NCBI GenBank assembly: GCA_017433295.1 | Contig: JAFRHL010000051.1 | Span: forward strand, 1 to 64,000 | Length of the DNA: 64,000 bases | Direction of reading: 5' to 3' | Source: Eubacterium sp. | Lineage (GTDB): Bacteria > Bacillota > Clostridia > Lachnospirales > Lachnospiraceae | Shown here: one piece after another, positions 41,465 through 51,055 of the stretch | Layout: each line of letters starts with the position of its first letter | Numbering within the stretch: position 1 is the first letter of the stretch | Notes under the pieces: model-generated | What the model saw: the letters and a program-made list of their open reading frames with translations, nothing else | Told to the model about the DNA's origin: nothing | Database searches by the model: none | Translations under genes and position numbers: made by a program

Positions 41465-42594
41465 AGGCACGATCATCGTTGAATGCGGAAAAATGTTAGA
41501 GAAGGAGGGCTATAAGATCAAAGTGTTAAATACGATCAATTTCAACAAATCCATGCATTATAACCCATTCCACTATCTCCACAGTGAGAAGGATATCTTA
41601 AAACTGGTCAACACCATCATCGCTAACACTAAGGGGGAGGGTGAGAAGTCTTCGGAAGACTTCTGGGTCAAGGCAGAGAGACTTCTGTACTCTGCCCTGA
41701 TCGGTTACATCTGGTATGAAGCCCCGGAGGAGGAACAGAATTTTTCCACCCTTTTGGAATTCATCAATGCCAGCGAGACCAGGGAGGAGGATGAAGAATT
41801 TAAAAATGCCGTGGACATGCTCTTTGAGGAACTGGAGGAAGAGGCTCCGGAGCACTTTGCAGTAAGGCAGTATAAGAAATACAAACTTGCTGCAGGTAAG
41901 ACAGCCAAGTCCATCCTGATCTCCTGCGGGGCAAGGCTGGCCCCCTTTGATATCGCGGAGCTTCGGGAGATCATGGGCTATGATGAGATGGAGCTTGACA
42001 TGCTGGGAGACCAGAGGACGGCCATGTTCGTCATCCAAGCTGATCGCTACGATCCGAAGCCGTGAGATCTCGGCTTCCATCATCCTCCAGTCTCAGAGCC
42101 AGTTAAAGACCATCTATAAGGATGCCGCTGAGACCATCCTTGGCAACTGCGATACCATGCTCTTTCTGGGAGGCAAGGAGGGAAGTACTTTAAAGGAAAT
42201 CTCTGAGACTTTGGGCAAGGAGACCATCGACCTATATAATACTTCGAATACCAGGGGGCAGAGCCGGTCTTACGGGATGAACTACCAGAAGACCGGAAAG
42301 GAACTGATGAGCCGGGATGAGCTTGCGGTCATGGATGGCAACAAATGTATCCTGCAGCTTCGGGGTGTGCGGCCCTTCTTAAGTGATAAGTTTGATATCA
42401 CAAAACACAAACGCTACCGGGAGCTTGCCGATTATGATGAGCGCAACAGCTTTGATGTGGAGAAATACCTGCAGCATAAGCTGGTCCTTCCAAAGCAGGC
42501 CCTGTTTGAGACTTTTGAGTGTGAGGTCACCGAGGAAGAGCTCGCACAGCTTCTTGCAGAGGAAACGGAGGATGGAATAGAAAGCGAAGGATAA
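41465..42594 (+). pseudogene. virD4: virD4/traG coupling protein gene, 3' part, with frame-shifting deletion
   Basis: The frame resumes with GTIIVECGKMLEKEGY and runs through the ATPase middle part (NPFHYLHSEKDILKLVNTII, EDFWVKAERLLYSALIGY) to TAMFVI at 42035. Here the sequence jumps to KLIATIRSREISASIILQSQ in a different frame. VirD4 homologues have about 55-60 residues between these points, including the LLDEFANIGQIP Walker B motif. The rest runs to EDGIESEG at 42594. The gene is thus broken twice: by the mobilizable element and by this deletion. The second lesion could also be an assembly error. Confidence 0.85.
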
Positions 42595-42643
42595 CACCGG
42601 TTTTTTGGGAAAGCGAAAATACCAGAAATAAGAACGAGCAAGG

Positions 42644-42667
42644 ACTGTCTGAAGGGGCAGTTTTTTT
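42644..42667 (+). terminator. Terminator after the virD4 remnant
   Basis: ACTGTC (42644-42649) pairs with GGCAGT (42656-42661) with one wobble, followed by TTTTTT. Confidence 0.5.
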
Positions 42668-42796
42668 CATGCATGAAAGAGGGGGAAAGATGAAGACAAG
42701 GATCCGGGCTCCATGCGGGCAGCCTGAAAAAGAAGGAAACAAAAAAGGCATCTTCCGGTGCCTGAAAAGCCGGGAGAGAAAAAGGAGGAATATCAT

Positions 42797-43012
42797 ATGG
42801 GTTTTTTCACCAGTTCAATCTCTATCTTACAGAAGCTGGTCGTTGCCATCGGGGCAGGCCTCGGTGTATGGGGTGCTGTCAACCTGATGGAGGGTTACGG
42901 AAATGACAATCCCGGCGCCAAGTCCCAGGGGATCAAGCAGCTGATGAGCGGCGGAGGTGTTATCCTGATCGGAACACAGCTGATCCCCCTTCTCAGTAAC
43001 CTGTTCAGCTGA
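42797..43012 (+). CDS. Maff2-family small membrane protein
   Basis: A 71-residue protein of the Maff2 family with two membrane helices (about 8-28 and 50-68) and the typical QKLVVAIGAGLGVWGAVNLM and GGGVILIGTQLIPLL. Such proteins are conserved in Tn1549/CTn conjugation modules and have the size and layout of VirB2-like pilins, though a pilin role is unproven. AAAGGAGGA precedes ATG 42797. It starts the intact channel operon after the virD4 break. Confidence 0.88.
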   Translation: MGFFTSSISILQKLVVAIGAGLGVWGAVNLMEGYGNDNPGAKSQGIKQLMSGGGVILIGTQLIPLLSNLFS

Positions 43013-43033
43013 CCATAAGGGAGGAGGACATCC

Positions 43034-43906
43034 ATGTTTAATGACATTTTTAAAGAAATCGAAACGTGGATGCGGACACTTCTTACTGGGATCATCAATG
43101 CCAACCTGGACCGGATGTTTACGGACGTCAATGAAAAGACAGGCCAGATCGCCAGCCAGGTTGGCCAGACTCCCCAGGGGTGGAACTCCGGCATCTTTAC
43201 CATGATCCGGTCCCTGTCCAATTCGGTCATCGTACCGATCGCAGGGATGATCATCACTTTTGTGCTCTGCTATGAGCTGATCACCATGCTGACGGAAAGG
43301 AACAACATGCATGACCTTGATACATGGATGTTCTTTAAGTATTTCGTAAAGGCCTGGATCGCCATCTACCTGGTGACCAACACATTTACCATCACCATGG
43401 CAGTCTTTGATGTAGGCCAGCATGTGGTGAATTCTGCATCCGGTTTTGTCACGGGAAGTACAGCCATCGATATCAATTCAGTAGTCACGGATATTGATAC
43501 CAGCCTGCAGACCATGGAGATCGGTGAAATGGTGGTGCTTGCTTTGGAGACCCTGATCGTCAGTTTCTGCATGAAAGTCATGTCTGTACTCATCACGGTC
43601 ATCATGTATGGCAGGATGATCGAGATCTACCTGTACACTTCGGTAGCCCCGATCCCCTTTGCCACCATGACAAACCGGGAGTGGGGCCAGATCGGGACCA
43701 ATTACTTAAGAGGGCTCTTTGCACTGGCCTTCCAGGCATTCCTGATGATGGTATGTGTGGCTATCTATGCAGCACTGATCTCCACTTTGTCCGCATCCGC
43801 AAACTTAAGCTCAGCCCTGTTCGGGGTCATGGCTTATTCCGTGGTCCTGTGCTTCAGCCTGTTTAAGACAGGATCACTGAGCAAATCAATCTTTAATGCC
43901 CACTAA
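43034..43906 (+). CDS. VirB6/TrbL-like channel protein, CD1112 family
   Basis: A 290-residue integral membrane protein with about six hydrophobic segments (for example SVIVPIAGMIITFVLCYELI and AFQAFLMMVCVAIYAALIS) and an N-terminal amphipathic region. It matches the VirB6/TrbL-like family of CTn elements, which forms the inner-membrane part of the mating channel. The start has GGAGGAGG upstream, and it ends 19 bases before prgI, in the same operon. Confidence 0.88.
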   Translation: MFNDIFKEIETWMRTLLTGIINANLDRMFTDVNEKTGQIASQVGQTPQGWNSGIFTMIRSLSNSVIVPIAGMIITFVLCYELITMLTERNNMHDLDTWMFFKYFVKAWIAIYLVTNTFTITMAVFDVGQHVVNSASGFVTGSTAIDINSVVTDIDTSLQTMEIGEMVVLALETLIVSFCMKVMSVLITVIMYGRMIEIYLYTSVAPIPFATMTNREWGQIGTNYLRGLFALAFQAFLMMVCVAIYAALISTLSASANLSSALFGVMAYSVVLCFSLFKTGSLSKSIFNAH

Positions 43907-43925
43907 AGGAAGGAGGCAAGAGCAT

Positions 43926-44318
43926 ATGGCATACGTCACAGTTCCTAAAGACCTGTCAAAAGTAAAAAATAAAGTCGCATTTAATCTGACCAGAAGGCAG
44001 CTTGTCTGCATCGGCATCGGGGCAGCCATAGGTATCCCGGCCTATTTCCTTACCAGGGGGCTGATCGGGACCAGCAATGCAGCTACCCTGATGATGGTCC
44101 TGATGATCCCGGAATTCCTTTTTGCCATGTATGAGAAGGATGGGATGCATCTGGAGCAGGTCCTTACCAATATCATCAATGTCAGGCTAAAAAGGCCGGC
44201 TGTCCGGCGTTATGAAACAGTCAACCGGTATGAAAAGGACCTTCCGGTGGCAAAAGGGAAGTCCGGGAAGAAAGGAGGAGGCAAGCCGCATGGAAAGAAA
44301 AACAGAAAGCATTTATGA
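43926..44318 (+). CDS. PrgI-family (VirB3-like) conjugation protein
   Basis: A 130-residue PrgI-type protein with two membrane helices (about 27-45 and 52-70), the family start YVTVPKDLSKVKNKVAFNLT and a basic tail. It is the VirB3-like partner of the VirB4 ATPase. ATG 43926 has GGAAGGAGG upstream. Its end overlaps the virB4 start by 29 bases, a common coupling in these modules. Confidence 0.88.
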   Translation: MAYVTVPKDLSKVKNKVAFNLTRRQLVCIGIGAAIGIPAYFLTRGLIGTSNAATLMMVLMIPEFLFAMYEKDGMHLEQVLTNIINVRLKRPAVRRYETVNRYEKDLPVAKGKSGKKGGGKPHGKKNRKHL

Positions 44319-47088
44319 TACAGAGATCCGGGAGGAAAGTTATGAAGAAGAAAGCGCTAAAGAGGCCATGGGAAAAGAAGTGCAGGAGGAAGACCATCCC
44401 ACCGAGGCCATGTCCCGAAGGGAACGCAGGATCTATAAACAGAGGAAGAAACAGGAGGCCCAGCTTGAAAAGATCCGCGCCAGGGAGGAGGCCGAGAGGT
44501 TAAAGAGGGAGGAAAAGGAAAGAAAGAGGGAAGAAAAGGCCCTGTTAAAAGAACAGAAACGCCTTGAAAAGGAGGCAAAGAAAAAGAAGTACAGGTCCAT
44601 ATATAATGATGACAATCCTGGGAAGGCAGGAACTTCCGGAGGGAAAAACAAAGCGAAGGGGAAAACACTGCCAGATAAGAAAGCAGGAAAGAAATCCGGA
44701 AAAGCAGGGAAAGGTATTCTTAAAAAAGGGAAAAAAGAGAAGCATATATCTGCCCAGGACAGCATCCGTTATAAGGAGATGGGGAGGGACGGGATCTGCA
44801 GAGTCCAGGGTAAGACCTATTCCAAGACCATCCAGTTCAACGATATCAACTACCAGCTGGCCCAGAATGAGGATAAGAACGCCATCTTTGAGAACTGGTG
44901 TGATTTCTTAAACTACTTTGACAGCAGCATCCACTTCCAGCTTTCCTTTATCAACCATAAGAGCAGCATGGAGGAGTTTGAAAATGTGATCCGGATCCGG
45001 AGGCAGTTTGACGCCTTTGATGATGTCCGCATGGAATATGCCCAAATGTTAAAGAACCAGCTGGCCAAGGGCAATAACGGTCTGGTGAAGTCAAAGTACA
45101 TCACCTTTTCCATCGAGGCAGCAAACATCCATGAGGCTAAGCCTAAGCTTGAGAGGATCGAATCGGATATCATGAATAACTTCAAGATCTTAGGTGTCCC
45201 GGCTTACCCTTTAAACGGGGCTGAGAGGCTGGAGATCCTACGGCAGACCTTTAACCCGGAGGACATGGCAAGCAGGGAGTTTGACTATAACAGCATCATC
45301 ACTTCCGGCATGAGCACCAAGGATTATGTGGCTCCCACCAGTTTTGTCTTCCGGGACGGGAAGACCTTCCGGATGGGAAATACCATAGGGGCAGCCTCTT
45401 ACCTGCAGATCCTGGCTCCGGAGCTTAATGATAAGATGCTGGCGGAGTTTTTGGATATGGACAGGAACCTGATCATCAACCTCCATGTGGATTCAGTGGA
45501 CCACATGAAAGCCATCAAGATGGTCAAGTCCAAAGTAACAGACATTAACCGGATGAAGATCGAGGAACAAAAGAAGGCAGTACGGTCCGGATATGATATG
45601 GACATCATTCCATCAGACCTTAATACCTATGGAGGGGAAGCGAAGCACCTCTTAGAGGACCTGCAGTCCAGGAATGAGAGGATGTTCATGGTGACTGTGA
45701 TATTTTTAAATACGGCAGATAACCGGAGAGACCTTGAAAATGCTGTTTTCCAGACTGCCGGCATCGCCCAGAAATATAACTGCAGCCTGCGCCGTCTTGA
45801 CTATCAGCAGGAGGAGGGGCTGATGAGCAGCGTGCCTTTAGGGGTCAACCATGTGCCCATCAAGAGAGCCCTGACTACCACCAGCACGGCTATCTTCGTT
45901 CCCTTTACCACCCAGGAACTCTTTATGCCGGGAGAATCTCTTTATTATGGATTAAATGCCTTATCAAGCAACATGATCATGGTGGACAGGAAGAAGTTGA
46001 AGAATCCCAATGGCCTGATCCTTGGCACGCCAGGTTCCGGTAAATCCTTTGCCGGGAAGAGGGAGATTTCCAATGCATATTTCGTGACCAATGACGATAT
46101 CATCATCGGTGACCCGGAGGGTGAATACTATCCCCTTGTCCATGCACTGGGAGGGCAGGTCATCCATATCTCCCCTACCAGCAAGGATTACATCAACCCC
46201 ATGGATATCAACATGGATTATTCCGATGACGATAATCCCCTCGGCGTAAAGTCAGACTTTGTCCTGTCCTTATGTGAACTGATCATGGGGAGCAGGAACG
46301 GGATCGAAGCAGAAGAAAAGTCCGTGATCGACCGCTGTCTGCCTATCGTCTATCAGAAATACTTTTCCGACCCAAGGCCGGAGAACATGCCGGTATTGGG
46401 AGATCTCTATGACTGTCTCCGCTCGCAGGAGGAAGCGCAGGCCCAGCGGATCGCCACGGCACTTGAGATCTATGTCAACGGTTCCTTAAAGGTATTCAAT
46501 CACCAGACCAATGTAAAGCTGGATAACCGGATCGTCTGCTTTGACATCAAGGACCTGGGAAAGCAGCTTAAGAAACTGGGGATGCTGATCGTCCAGGACC
46601 AGGTGTGGAACCGGGTGACCATCAACCGAAATTCCAACAAGTCAACCAGGTATTATATCGACGAGTTCCATCTGCTCCTCAAGGAAGAACAGACGGCAGC
46701 CTACTCGGTGGAGATCTGGAAGAGGTTCCGTAAATGGGGCGGTATCCCCACCGGGATCACCCAGAATATCAAAGACCTGCTGGCCAGCCGGGAGATCGAG
46801 AACATCTTTGAGAACAGTGACTTCATCCTCATGCTCAACCAGGCTGCAGGGGACCGGCAGATCCTTGCAAAGCAGCTGAACATCTCCCCTTACCAGCTCT
46901 CTTACGTGACCAACAGCGGAGAAGGCGAGGGCCTGCTCTTCTATGGGAGTACCATCATCCCCTTTAAGGATAAGTTTGATAAGAGCCTGAAACTCTATTC
47001 ACTGATGACGACGAAACCTTCAGAGATTGAGGCAAGGAAGAGGCTTGAGATGGAGGAGAAAATATATGAAAGAACAGATCACATATGA
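44290..47088 (+). CDS. virB4: VirB4-like conjugation ATPase, CD1110 family
   Basis: A 932-residue ATPase that powers the mating channel. Walker A is GTPGSGKS (about 579-586) and Walker B is YYIDEFHLLL (about 788). TTTSTAIFVPFTTQELFMPG and GIPTGITQNIKDLLASREIE are typical of the family. The first 160 residues are an unusually long, Lys/Glu-rich coiled coil and linker (EKIRAREEAERLKREEKERK). ATG 44290 follows GGAGGAGGC and lies inside the end of prgI. The gene overlaps the next gene by 23 bases. Confidence 0.92.
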   Translation: MERKTESIYDTEIREESYEEESAKEAMGKEVQEEDHPTEAMSRRERRIYKQRKKQEAQLEKIRAREEAERLKREEKERKREEKALLKEQKRLEKEAKKKKYRSIYNDDNPGKAGTSGGKNKAKGKTLPDKKAGKKSGKAGKGILKKGKKEKHISAQDSIRYKEMGRDGICRVQGKTYSKTIQFNDINYQLAQNEDKNAIFENWCDFLNYFDSSIHFQLSFINHKSSMEEFENVIRIRRQFDAFDDVRMEYAQMLKNQLAKGNNGLVKSKYITFSIEAANIHEAKPKLERIESDIMNNFKILGVPAYPLNGAERLEILRQTFNPEDMASREFDYNSIITSGMSTKDYVAPTSFVFRDGKTFRMGNTIGAASYLQILAPELNDKMLAEFLDMDRNLIINLHVDSVDHMKAIKMVKSKVTDINRMKIEEQKKAVRSGYDMDIIPSDLNTYGGEAKHLLEDLQSRNERMFMVTVIFLNTADNRRDLENAVFQTAGIAQKYNCSLRRLDYQQEEGLMSSVPLGVNHVPIKRALTTTSTAIFVPFTTQELFMPGESLYYGLNALSSNMIMVDRKKLKNPNGLILGTPGSGKSFAGKREISNAYFVTNDDIIIGDPEGEYYPLVHALGGQVIHISPTSKDYINPMDINMDYSDDDNPLGVKSDFVLSLCELIMGSRNGIEAEEKSVIDRCLPIVYQKYFSDPRPENMPVLGDLYDCLRSQEEAQAQRIATALEIYVNGSLKVFNHQTNVKLDNRIVCFDIKDLGKQLKKLGMLIVQDQVWNRVTINRNSNKSTRYYIDEFHLLLKEEQTAAYSVEIWKRFRKWGGIPTGITQNIKDLLASREIENIFENSDFILMLNQAAGDRQILAKQLNISPYQLSYVTNSGEGEGLLFYGSTIIPFKDKFDKSLKLYSLMTTKPSEIEARKRLEMEEKIYERTDHI

Positions 47089-47368
47089 TGCGAAGCAGAT
47101 TATTAACATTAACAGGGATGCATTACACAGGGAGTTAAGGAATGTCCTGGCAGAACAGAATGTCCCGGAGGAATATCGTATTTATCTGGAGATGCTTGAA
47201 GATATGTTCACCATCGCAAAGGCAGCCGACAGTATTTTCAAACTTGCTGACTCCCTGACATTGCACACATCGTTAAACGCAGATACCCTTACTTCCTGCA
47301 GATCCATGATCTCCGGGAATGATGAACTGCTGGAAAAATGGGAGCAACTCCTGCTTCACAAGAAATGA
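47066..47368 (+). CDS. Hypothetical protein after virB4
   Basis: A 100-residue helical protein (ALHRELRNVLAEQNVPEEYR, LEMLEDMFTIAKAADSIFKL). ATG 47066 lies inside the end of virB4, with GGAGG 10 bases upstream. It sits where CTn modules often hold small unnamed proteins. Predicted cytosolic; function unknown. Confidence 0.65.
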   Translation: MKEQITYDAKQIININRDALHRELRNVLAEQNVPEEYRIYLEMLEDMFTIAKAADSIFKLADSLTLHTSLNADTLTSCRSMISGNDELLEKWEQLLLHKK

Positions 47369-47403
47369 AGCAATAAAAAAGAACCCCGATTGGAGGTGAC
47401 AGG

Positions 47404-49791
47404 GTGCCAGGACAGGAATTTAAGGCCAGGGGACGGGCCGTAAAAAAGATGACCCGTAAAGGGCTTGTAGAGGAGAACTTACGGGAAGGGACTGTGAAAG
47501 ATATCTCTTCCAAAGACCCGGAAAAAAACGGGATAAAAGAAACAGACTTCTCTTCTACAAAGGATCGTTCCAACCATGACCCGCCGGAAAGTCCCCAGGC
47601 CCGGAATAAAAGATACAGAAACATCCGGGATATTAAATTAAATACAGAAAGATTCACAGGGGAACCGTCAGAAAATGAGGTTCCTTTTTCTTTTGGGCTA
47701 AAAGGAAATGAACAGGATCCTGATAAAACCGACCCAGTGAAAAAGAACCGGTCAGCCCGGAGGTTTTCGGACCGAAAGACGGAAAAGGAAACCAGCAGGG
47801 AAGATGGTTTTTCCAACAGGCTCCATGAGCAGGAAACTGCCGGGGACAAAGACCTGTCAGATTTTCAGGAAACAGTCAGTAAAAAGAGAAAACGTAAACA
47901 GCTTTATGAGGTTCGGGAGCAGAGAGGCAGACTCAGCTTTTCCGGTATGGAACAGATTTCCGGGGGAAAAGAGGGGATCCGGCAGGCCGTAAGGACTGCA
48001 CAGGTTCTTTCAGACAACCTGCAGGACAATCCCGAGAACCGGGAGGATAACAATGCAGCGGCAGATGCCCTTTATGCCGGCCATGACGCGGCAGAGAAGG
48101 CAGCTGGAAAGCTTAGGGAAGCACAGCGCAGGAGCAACCGTACATCCGGGCGGCTGATGCGTAAAGGTTACAGACAGACCGGAGATATGGCCGTTGGAAG
48201 CCGGCTTCACTTCAGCCGGGCTGAAGAAGGGGCAAAGGCAGACGCTGCCCTGCAGGCAGGCCATAAAGCCGATGCGGAAGCAAAGCGTGTAAAAAAAGCC
48301 AGCCGGTTCTGGCAGAGGAAAAGGTACAAGGAGGCTTACCGGGCTGCCGGAAAAGGAAGCCAGGCTGCAGGGGGAGGCGTTATCAGCGGCGGAGGCGTGG
48401 TGATGGAAAGCCTGACAGAGAAGGGGAAACGAGCCGCCCGGGAGATCTTCGCGAGAAACCAGGCAGTTTTTGTCAGCCTGGGCGTCATGGCCCTGCTCTT
48501 TATCATAGTCTCTGTTTCCCTCTTCTCCTGTTCCTCATCCCTTCAGGGTGCCGGTTCCCTGATCCGGATCACCACCTACCAGAGCACAGACCAGGATATC
48601 TATGCCGCCGAAAACGCCTACCGGGCATTGGAAAGGGATCTGGACAGACAGATCAATGAGATGCAGGAAAGACACCCCGGGCATGACGATTACCGGTACC
48701 AGATTGATGAGATCGGCCATAATCCCTATCACCTCATCTCCTACCTGTCGGCGAAATACGGTGTATGGGCCTATGATGATGTAAAGGATGAACTTAAAAC
48801 ACTCTTTCAGCAGCAGTACACCCTGGAGACCAGACATGAGCCGGTGGGTTCCACGACAACAAAAACTGTCCGTGTGGGGGAATCCCTGGGAAATGTAGTG
48901 ACCAGCGGTTACTGCAACTGCTCCCTCTGCTGCGGAGAATGGGCCGGAGGGGCAACGGCAAGCGGTGTCATGCCCACGGCGGACCATACCATCGCAGTGG
49001 ATAAGAACAATCCGACCGTACCGATGGGTACAAAAGTTGTAATGAATGGCGTGGAATACACCGTGGAAGATACGGGCAGCTTTGACCGTTATGGGGTGGA
49101 TTTTGATGTCTACTATGATGACCATGATACAGCACAGGCCCACGGCCACAAGACATGGGAGGCTTTTATCGCAGATGATAACGGGGACCGTGAAGTGGAA
49201 GTCCGAGTCACTACAAGACAGGATACTTTCAGCGTAACTCTTACAAACAGCGGATTTGACGCAGTGGCAAAAGCGAATCTAAGCAGTAAGGAGCTGATGA
49301 TCTATGAGGCCTTAAACATCACCCTGGGCAACCGGGATTATCTGTTTGACCTGTCCAATGAGTACGCAGGCGGAGGCGGCCAGGATTACCAGATCCCGCC
49401 GGAGGCCCTGTCTGATGAACAGGCAGCAAGAATGATCCGTGAGGCTCAGAAGTACCTTGGTACGCCCTATGAATGGGGAGGCAGTTCTCCTTCGGGATTT
49501 GACTGCTCCGGCTTTGTTTCCTATGTGATCAATCACTGCGGAAACGGCTGGAATGTGGGAAGATGCAGCGCCAATGAGCTTAAAAACAAATGCGCCTACG
49601 TCTCACCTGCTCAGGCCAGACCGGGAGACCTGATCTTTTTCCAGGGGACCTACAATACCAGTGGTGCCAGTCATGTTGGTATCTATATTGGCAACGGAAT
49701 GATGATCCACTGCGGGAAACCGGTCCAGTATGCCAGCATCAACCGGGATTACTGGAAGCGCCATTTCCTAAGCTTTGGAAGGATACGATAA
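47404..49791 (+). CDS. Conjugation cell-wall hydrolase: 3D domain plus NlpC/P60
   Basis: A 795-residue VirB1-like enzyme. A long basic, low-complexity N-terminal half (1-350) is followed by one membrane helix (about 358-378). Outside the membrane come a 3D/RlpA-like domain (about 500-590; SGYCNCSLCCGEW, GVMPTADHTIAVD, VEDTGSFDRYGVDFDVYYDD) and an NlpC/P60 peptidase (about 680-794; catalytic Cys in FDCSGF near 700, His in SHVGIYIG near 756). It would open peptidoglycan for the mating channel. GTG 47404 has GGAGG 7 bases upstream. Confidence 0.9.
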   Translation: MPGQEFKARGRAVKKMTRKGLVEENLREGTVKDISSKDPEKNGIKETDFSSTKDRSNHDPPESPQARNKRYRNIRDIKLNTERFTGEPSENEVPFSFGLKGNEQDPDKTDPVKKNRSARRFSDRKTEKETSREDGFSNRLHEQETAGDKDLSDFQETVSKKRKRKQLYEVREQRGRLSFSGMEQISGGKEGIRQAVRTAQVLSDNLQDNPENREDNNAAADALYAGHDAAEKAAGKLREAQRRSNRTSGRLMRKGYRQTGDMAVGSRLHFSRAEEGAKADAALQAGHKADAEAKRVKKASRFWQRKRYKEAYRAAGKGSQAAGGGVISGGGVVMESLTEKGKRAAREIFARNQAVFVSLGVMALLFIIVSVSLFSCSSSLQGAGSLIRITTYQSTDQDIYAAENAYRALERDLDRQINEMQERHPGHDDYRYQIDEIGHNPYHLISYLSAKYGVWAYDDVKDELKTLFQQQYTLETRHEPVGSTTTKTVRVGESLGNVVTSGYCNCSLCCGEWAGGATASGVMPTADHTIAVDKNNPTVPMGTKVVMNGVEYTVEDTGSFDRYGVDFDVYYDDHDTAQAHGHKTWEAFIADDNGDREVEVRVTTRQDTFSVTLTNSGFDAVAKANLSSKELMIYEALNITLGNRDYLFDLSNEYAGGGGQDYQIPPEALSDEQAARMIREAQKYLGTPYEWGGSSPSGFDCSGFVSYVINHCGNGWNVGRCSANELKNKCAYVSPAQARPGDLIFFQGTYNTSGASHVGIYIGNGMMIHCGKPVQYASINRDYWKRHFLSFGRIR

Positions 49792-49800
49792 GGAGGAACA

Positions 49801-50127
49801 ATGGGAACAAAGAATAAGAAGATCGAAAAATATCAGAATGAGATCAGAAAGACCAGGAAGAAGATCGCTGACCTGCAGCAACACCTGAAGAGCCTCCTGG
49901 CTATGCTCAAAAAGGAGGAAGACCTGGAGATGGTAAGAAGTTTTCGTAGCAGGGGTATCGACGGAGACTCTCTTTATGATCTCTTAAACGGCATCCAGGA
50001 CGGGTCCATCCAGTTTTATAAAAACGGGAAACCCGTGGATACCGGAAGCATGGAACCTATAAAACCAGAAGGACAGGAAGAACCAGAAAAGGAGAATGAC
50101 CATGGAAAAGCTGAAAAGAATAACTAA
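49801..50127 (+). CDS. DUF4315-family conjugation protein
   Basis: A 108-residue protein of the DUF4315 type: coiled-coil start (KNKKIEKYQNEIRKTRKKIA, LQQHLKSLLAMLKKEEDLEM), then MVRSFRSRGIDGDSLYDLL and an acidic tail. It lies between the cell-wall hydrolase and DUF4366 genes as in CTn elements. AAGGAGG precedes the start. Its end overlaps the next gene by 26 bases. Biochemical role unknown. Confidence 0.85.
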   Translation: MGTKNKKIEKYQNEIRKTRKKIADLQQHLKSLLAMLKKEEDLEMVRSFRSRGIDGDSLYDLLNGIQDGSIQFYKNGKPVDTGSMEPIKPEGQEEPEKENDHGKAEKNN

Positions 50128-50947
50128 GAAGCTCGCAGTATTAATCCTGTCAGCATTACTGCTGACCGGCTGTGCTGTAAATGCCTTTGCCTATGCGGAT
50201 GAAAATGAGGAGACCAGGACGGAAAGTACATCAGAAAAAAGCACGGAAGAAGAAGGAAACTCCGGATCCACTCCCCAAAGCAGCGGCACCAGTGAAACAG
50301 AAAAGGCTGCGGACGGGAATACAACGGTAGTCCTTGATGAGGAAACTTCGGATGAAAGCACGAAGTCAGAGGGCGGTAATACCACTGAGCCAGGGCCAGC
50401 GGACTCTACCCGGAGTACTGAAAAGGCTGAAGGTGAAAAGATCGACCGGAGCAATTCCTTTACCACACTCGGCAGTGCCCAGGTAAAGGACGACATTAAG
50501 GACGGTTCCTCAAAGGAATTCTTAACCATCCTGACAAAGAACAACCAGACCTTTTATTTGGTGATCGACCGTAGTACTACAACAGACAATGTATACCTGC
50601 TCTCCAATGTCGATGAAAATGACTTATCCGAATTCCTGGACGGAGCGGCAGCAAGTACGCAAGCCCCGGAGCAGACGCCTTCCCTGCTTCTCCCGGAGAT
50701 CACCAGGGAAGCAGAAGCGACGACAGCTGCAGACCAGAAAGAGGAAGAAGAAAAGGAGGATAAGCCAGTCCTTCCATCCGGAGGAAACGGGTTTATGATC
50801 TTCATCCTTCTGGTAGTGCTCGCCGGGCTTGCGGGAGGATATTACTTCAAGATCTATAAACCATCCCACGAGGAGGATGATGACCAGGAGAATGAAGGCC
50901 TGGAAGACGACCAGGGTTATGATGAAAACGAGATCGATGAAGGGTAA
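50102..50947 (+). CDS. CD1107/DUF4366-family surface protein
   Basis: A 281-residue exported membrane protein. A lipoprotein-like signal (LILSALLLTGCAVNA) is followed by a Ser/Thr/Glu-rich linker (about 30-110), a globular part (DIKDGSSKEFLTILTKNNQT, YLVIDRSTTTDNVYLLSNVD) and one membrane helix (NGFMIFILLVVLAGLAGGYY) with an acidic tail. This is the DUF4366/CD1107 layout always found near DUF4315. ATG 50102 is 7 bases after AAGGAG, better than ATG 50096. Probably part of the outer mating apparatus. Confidence 0.87.
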   Translation: MEKLKRITKKLAVLILSALLLTGCAVNAFAYADENEETRTESTSEKSTEEEGNSGSTPQSSGTSETEKAADGNTTVVLDEETSDESTKSEGGNTTEPGPADSTRSTEKAEGEKIDRSNSFTTLGSAQVKDDIKDGSSKEFLTILTKNNQTFYLVIDRSTTTDNVYLLSNVDENDLSEFLDGAAASTQAPEQTPSLLLPEITREAEATTAADQKEEEEKEDKPVLPSGGNGFMIFILLVVLAGLAGGYYFKIYKPSHEEDDDQENEGLEDDQGYDENEIDEG

Positions 50948-51055
50948 GACATGCGGTATCTGCATGAAGGCAGAGCTGTTTAAAATATCAAGATAATAAT
51001 TTGGGGAGGCAGACTGGATGTCTCCCCATTCCTGTTTTATGAAGGGAGGACAAAG

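Noticed and set aside
42669-42887. 72-codon frame before Maff2
   Set aside because: It overlaps Maff2 in another frame; the second half is a shadow and no clear ribosome site exists.
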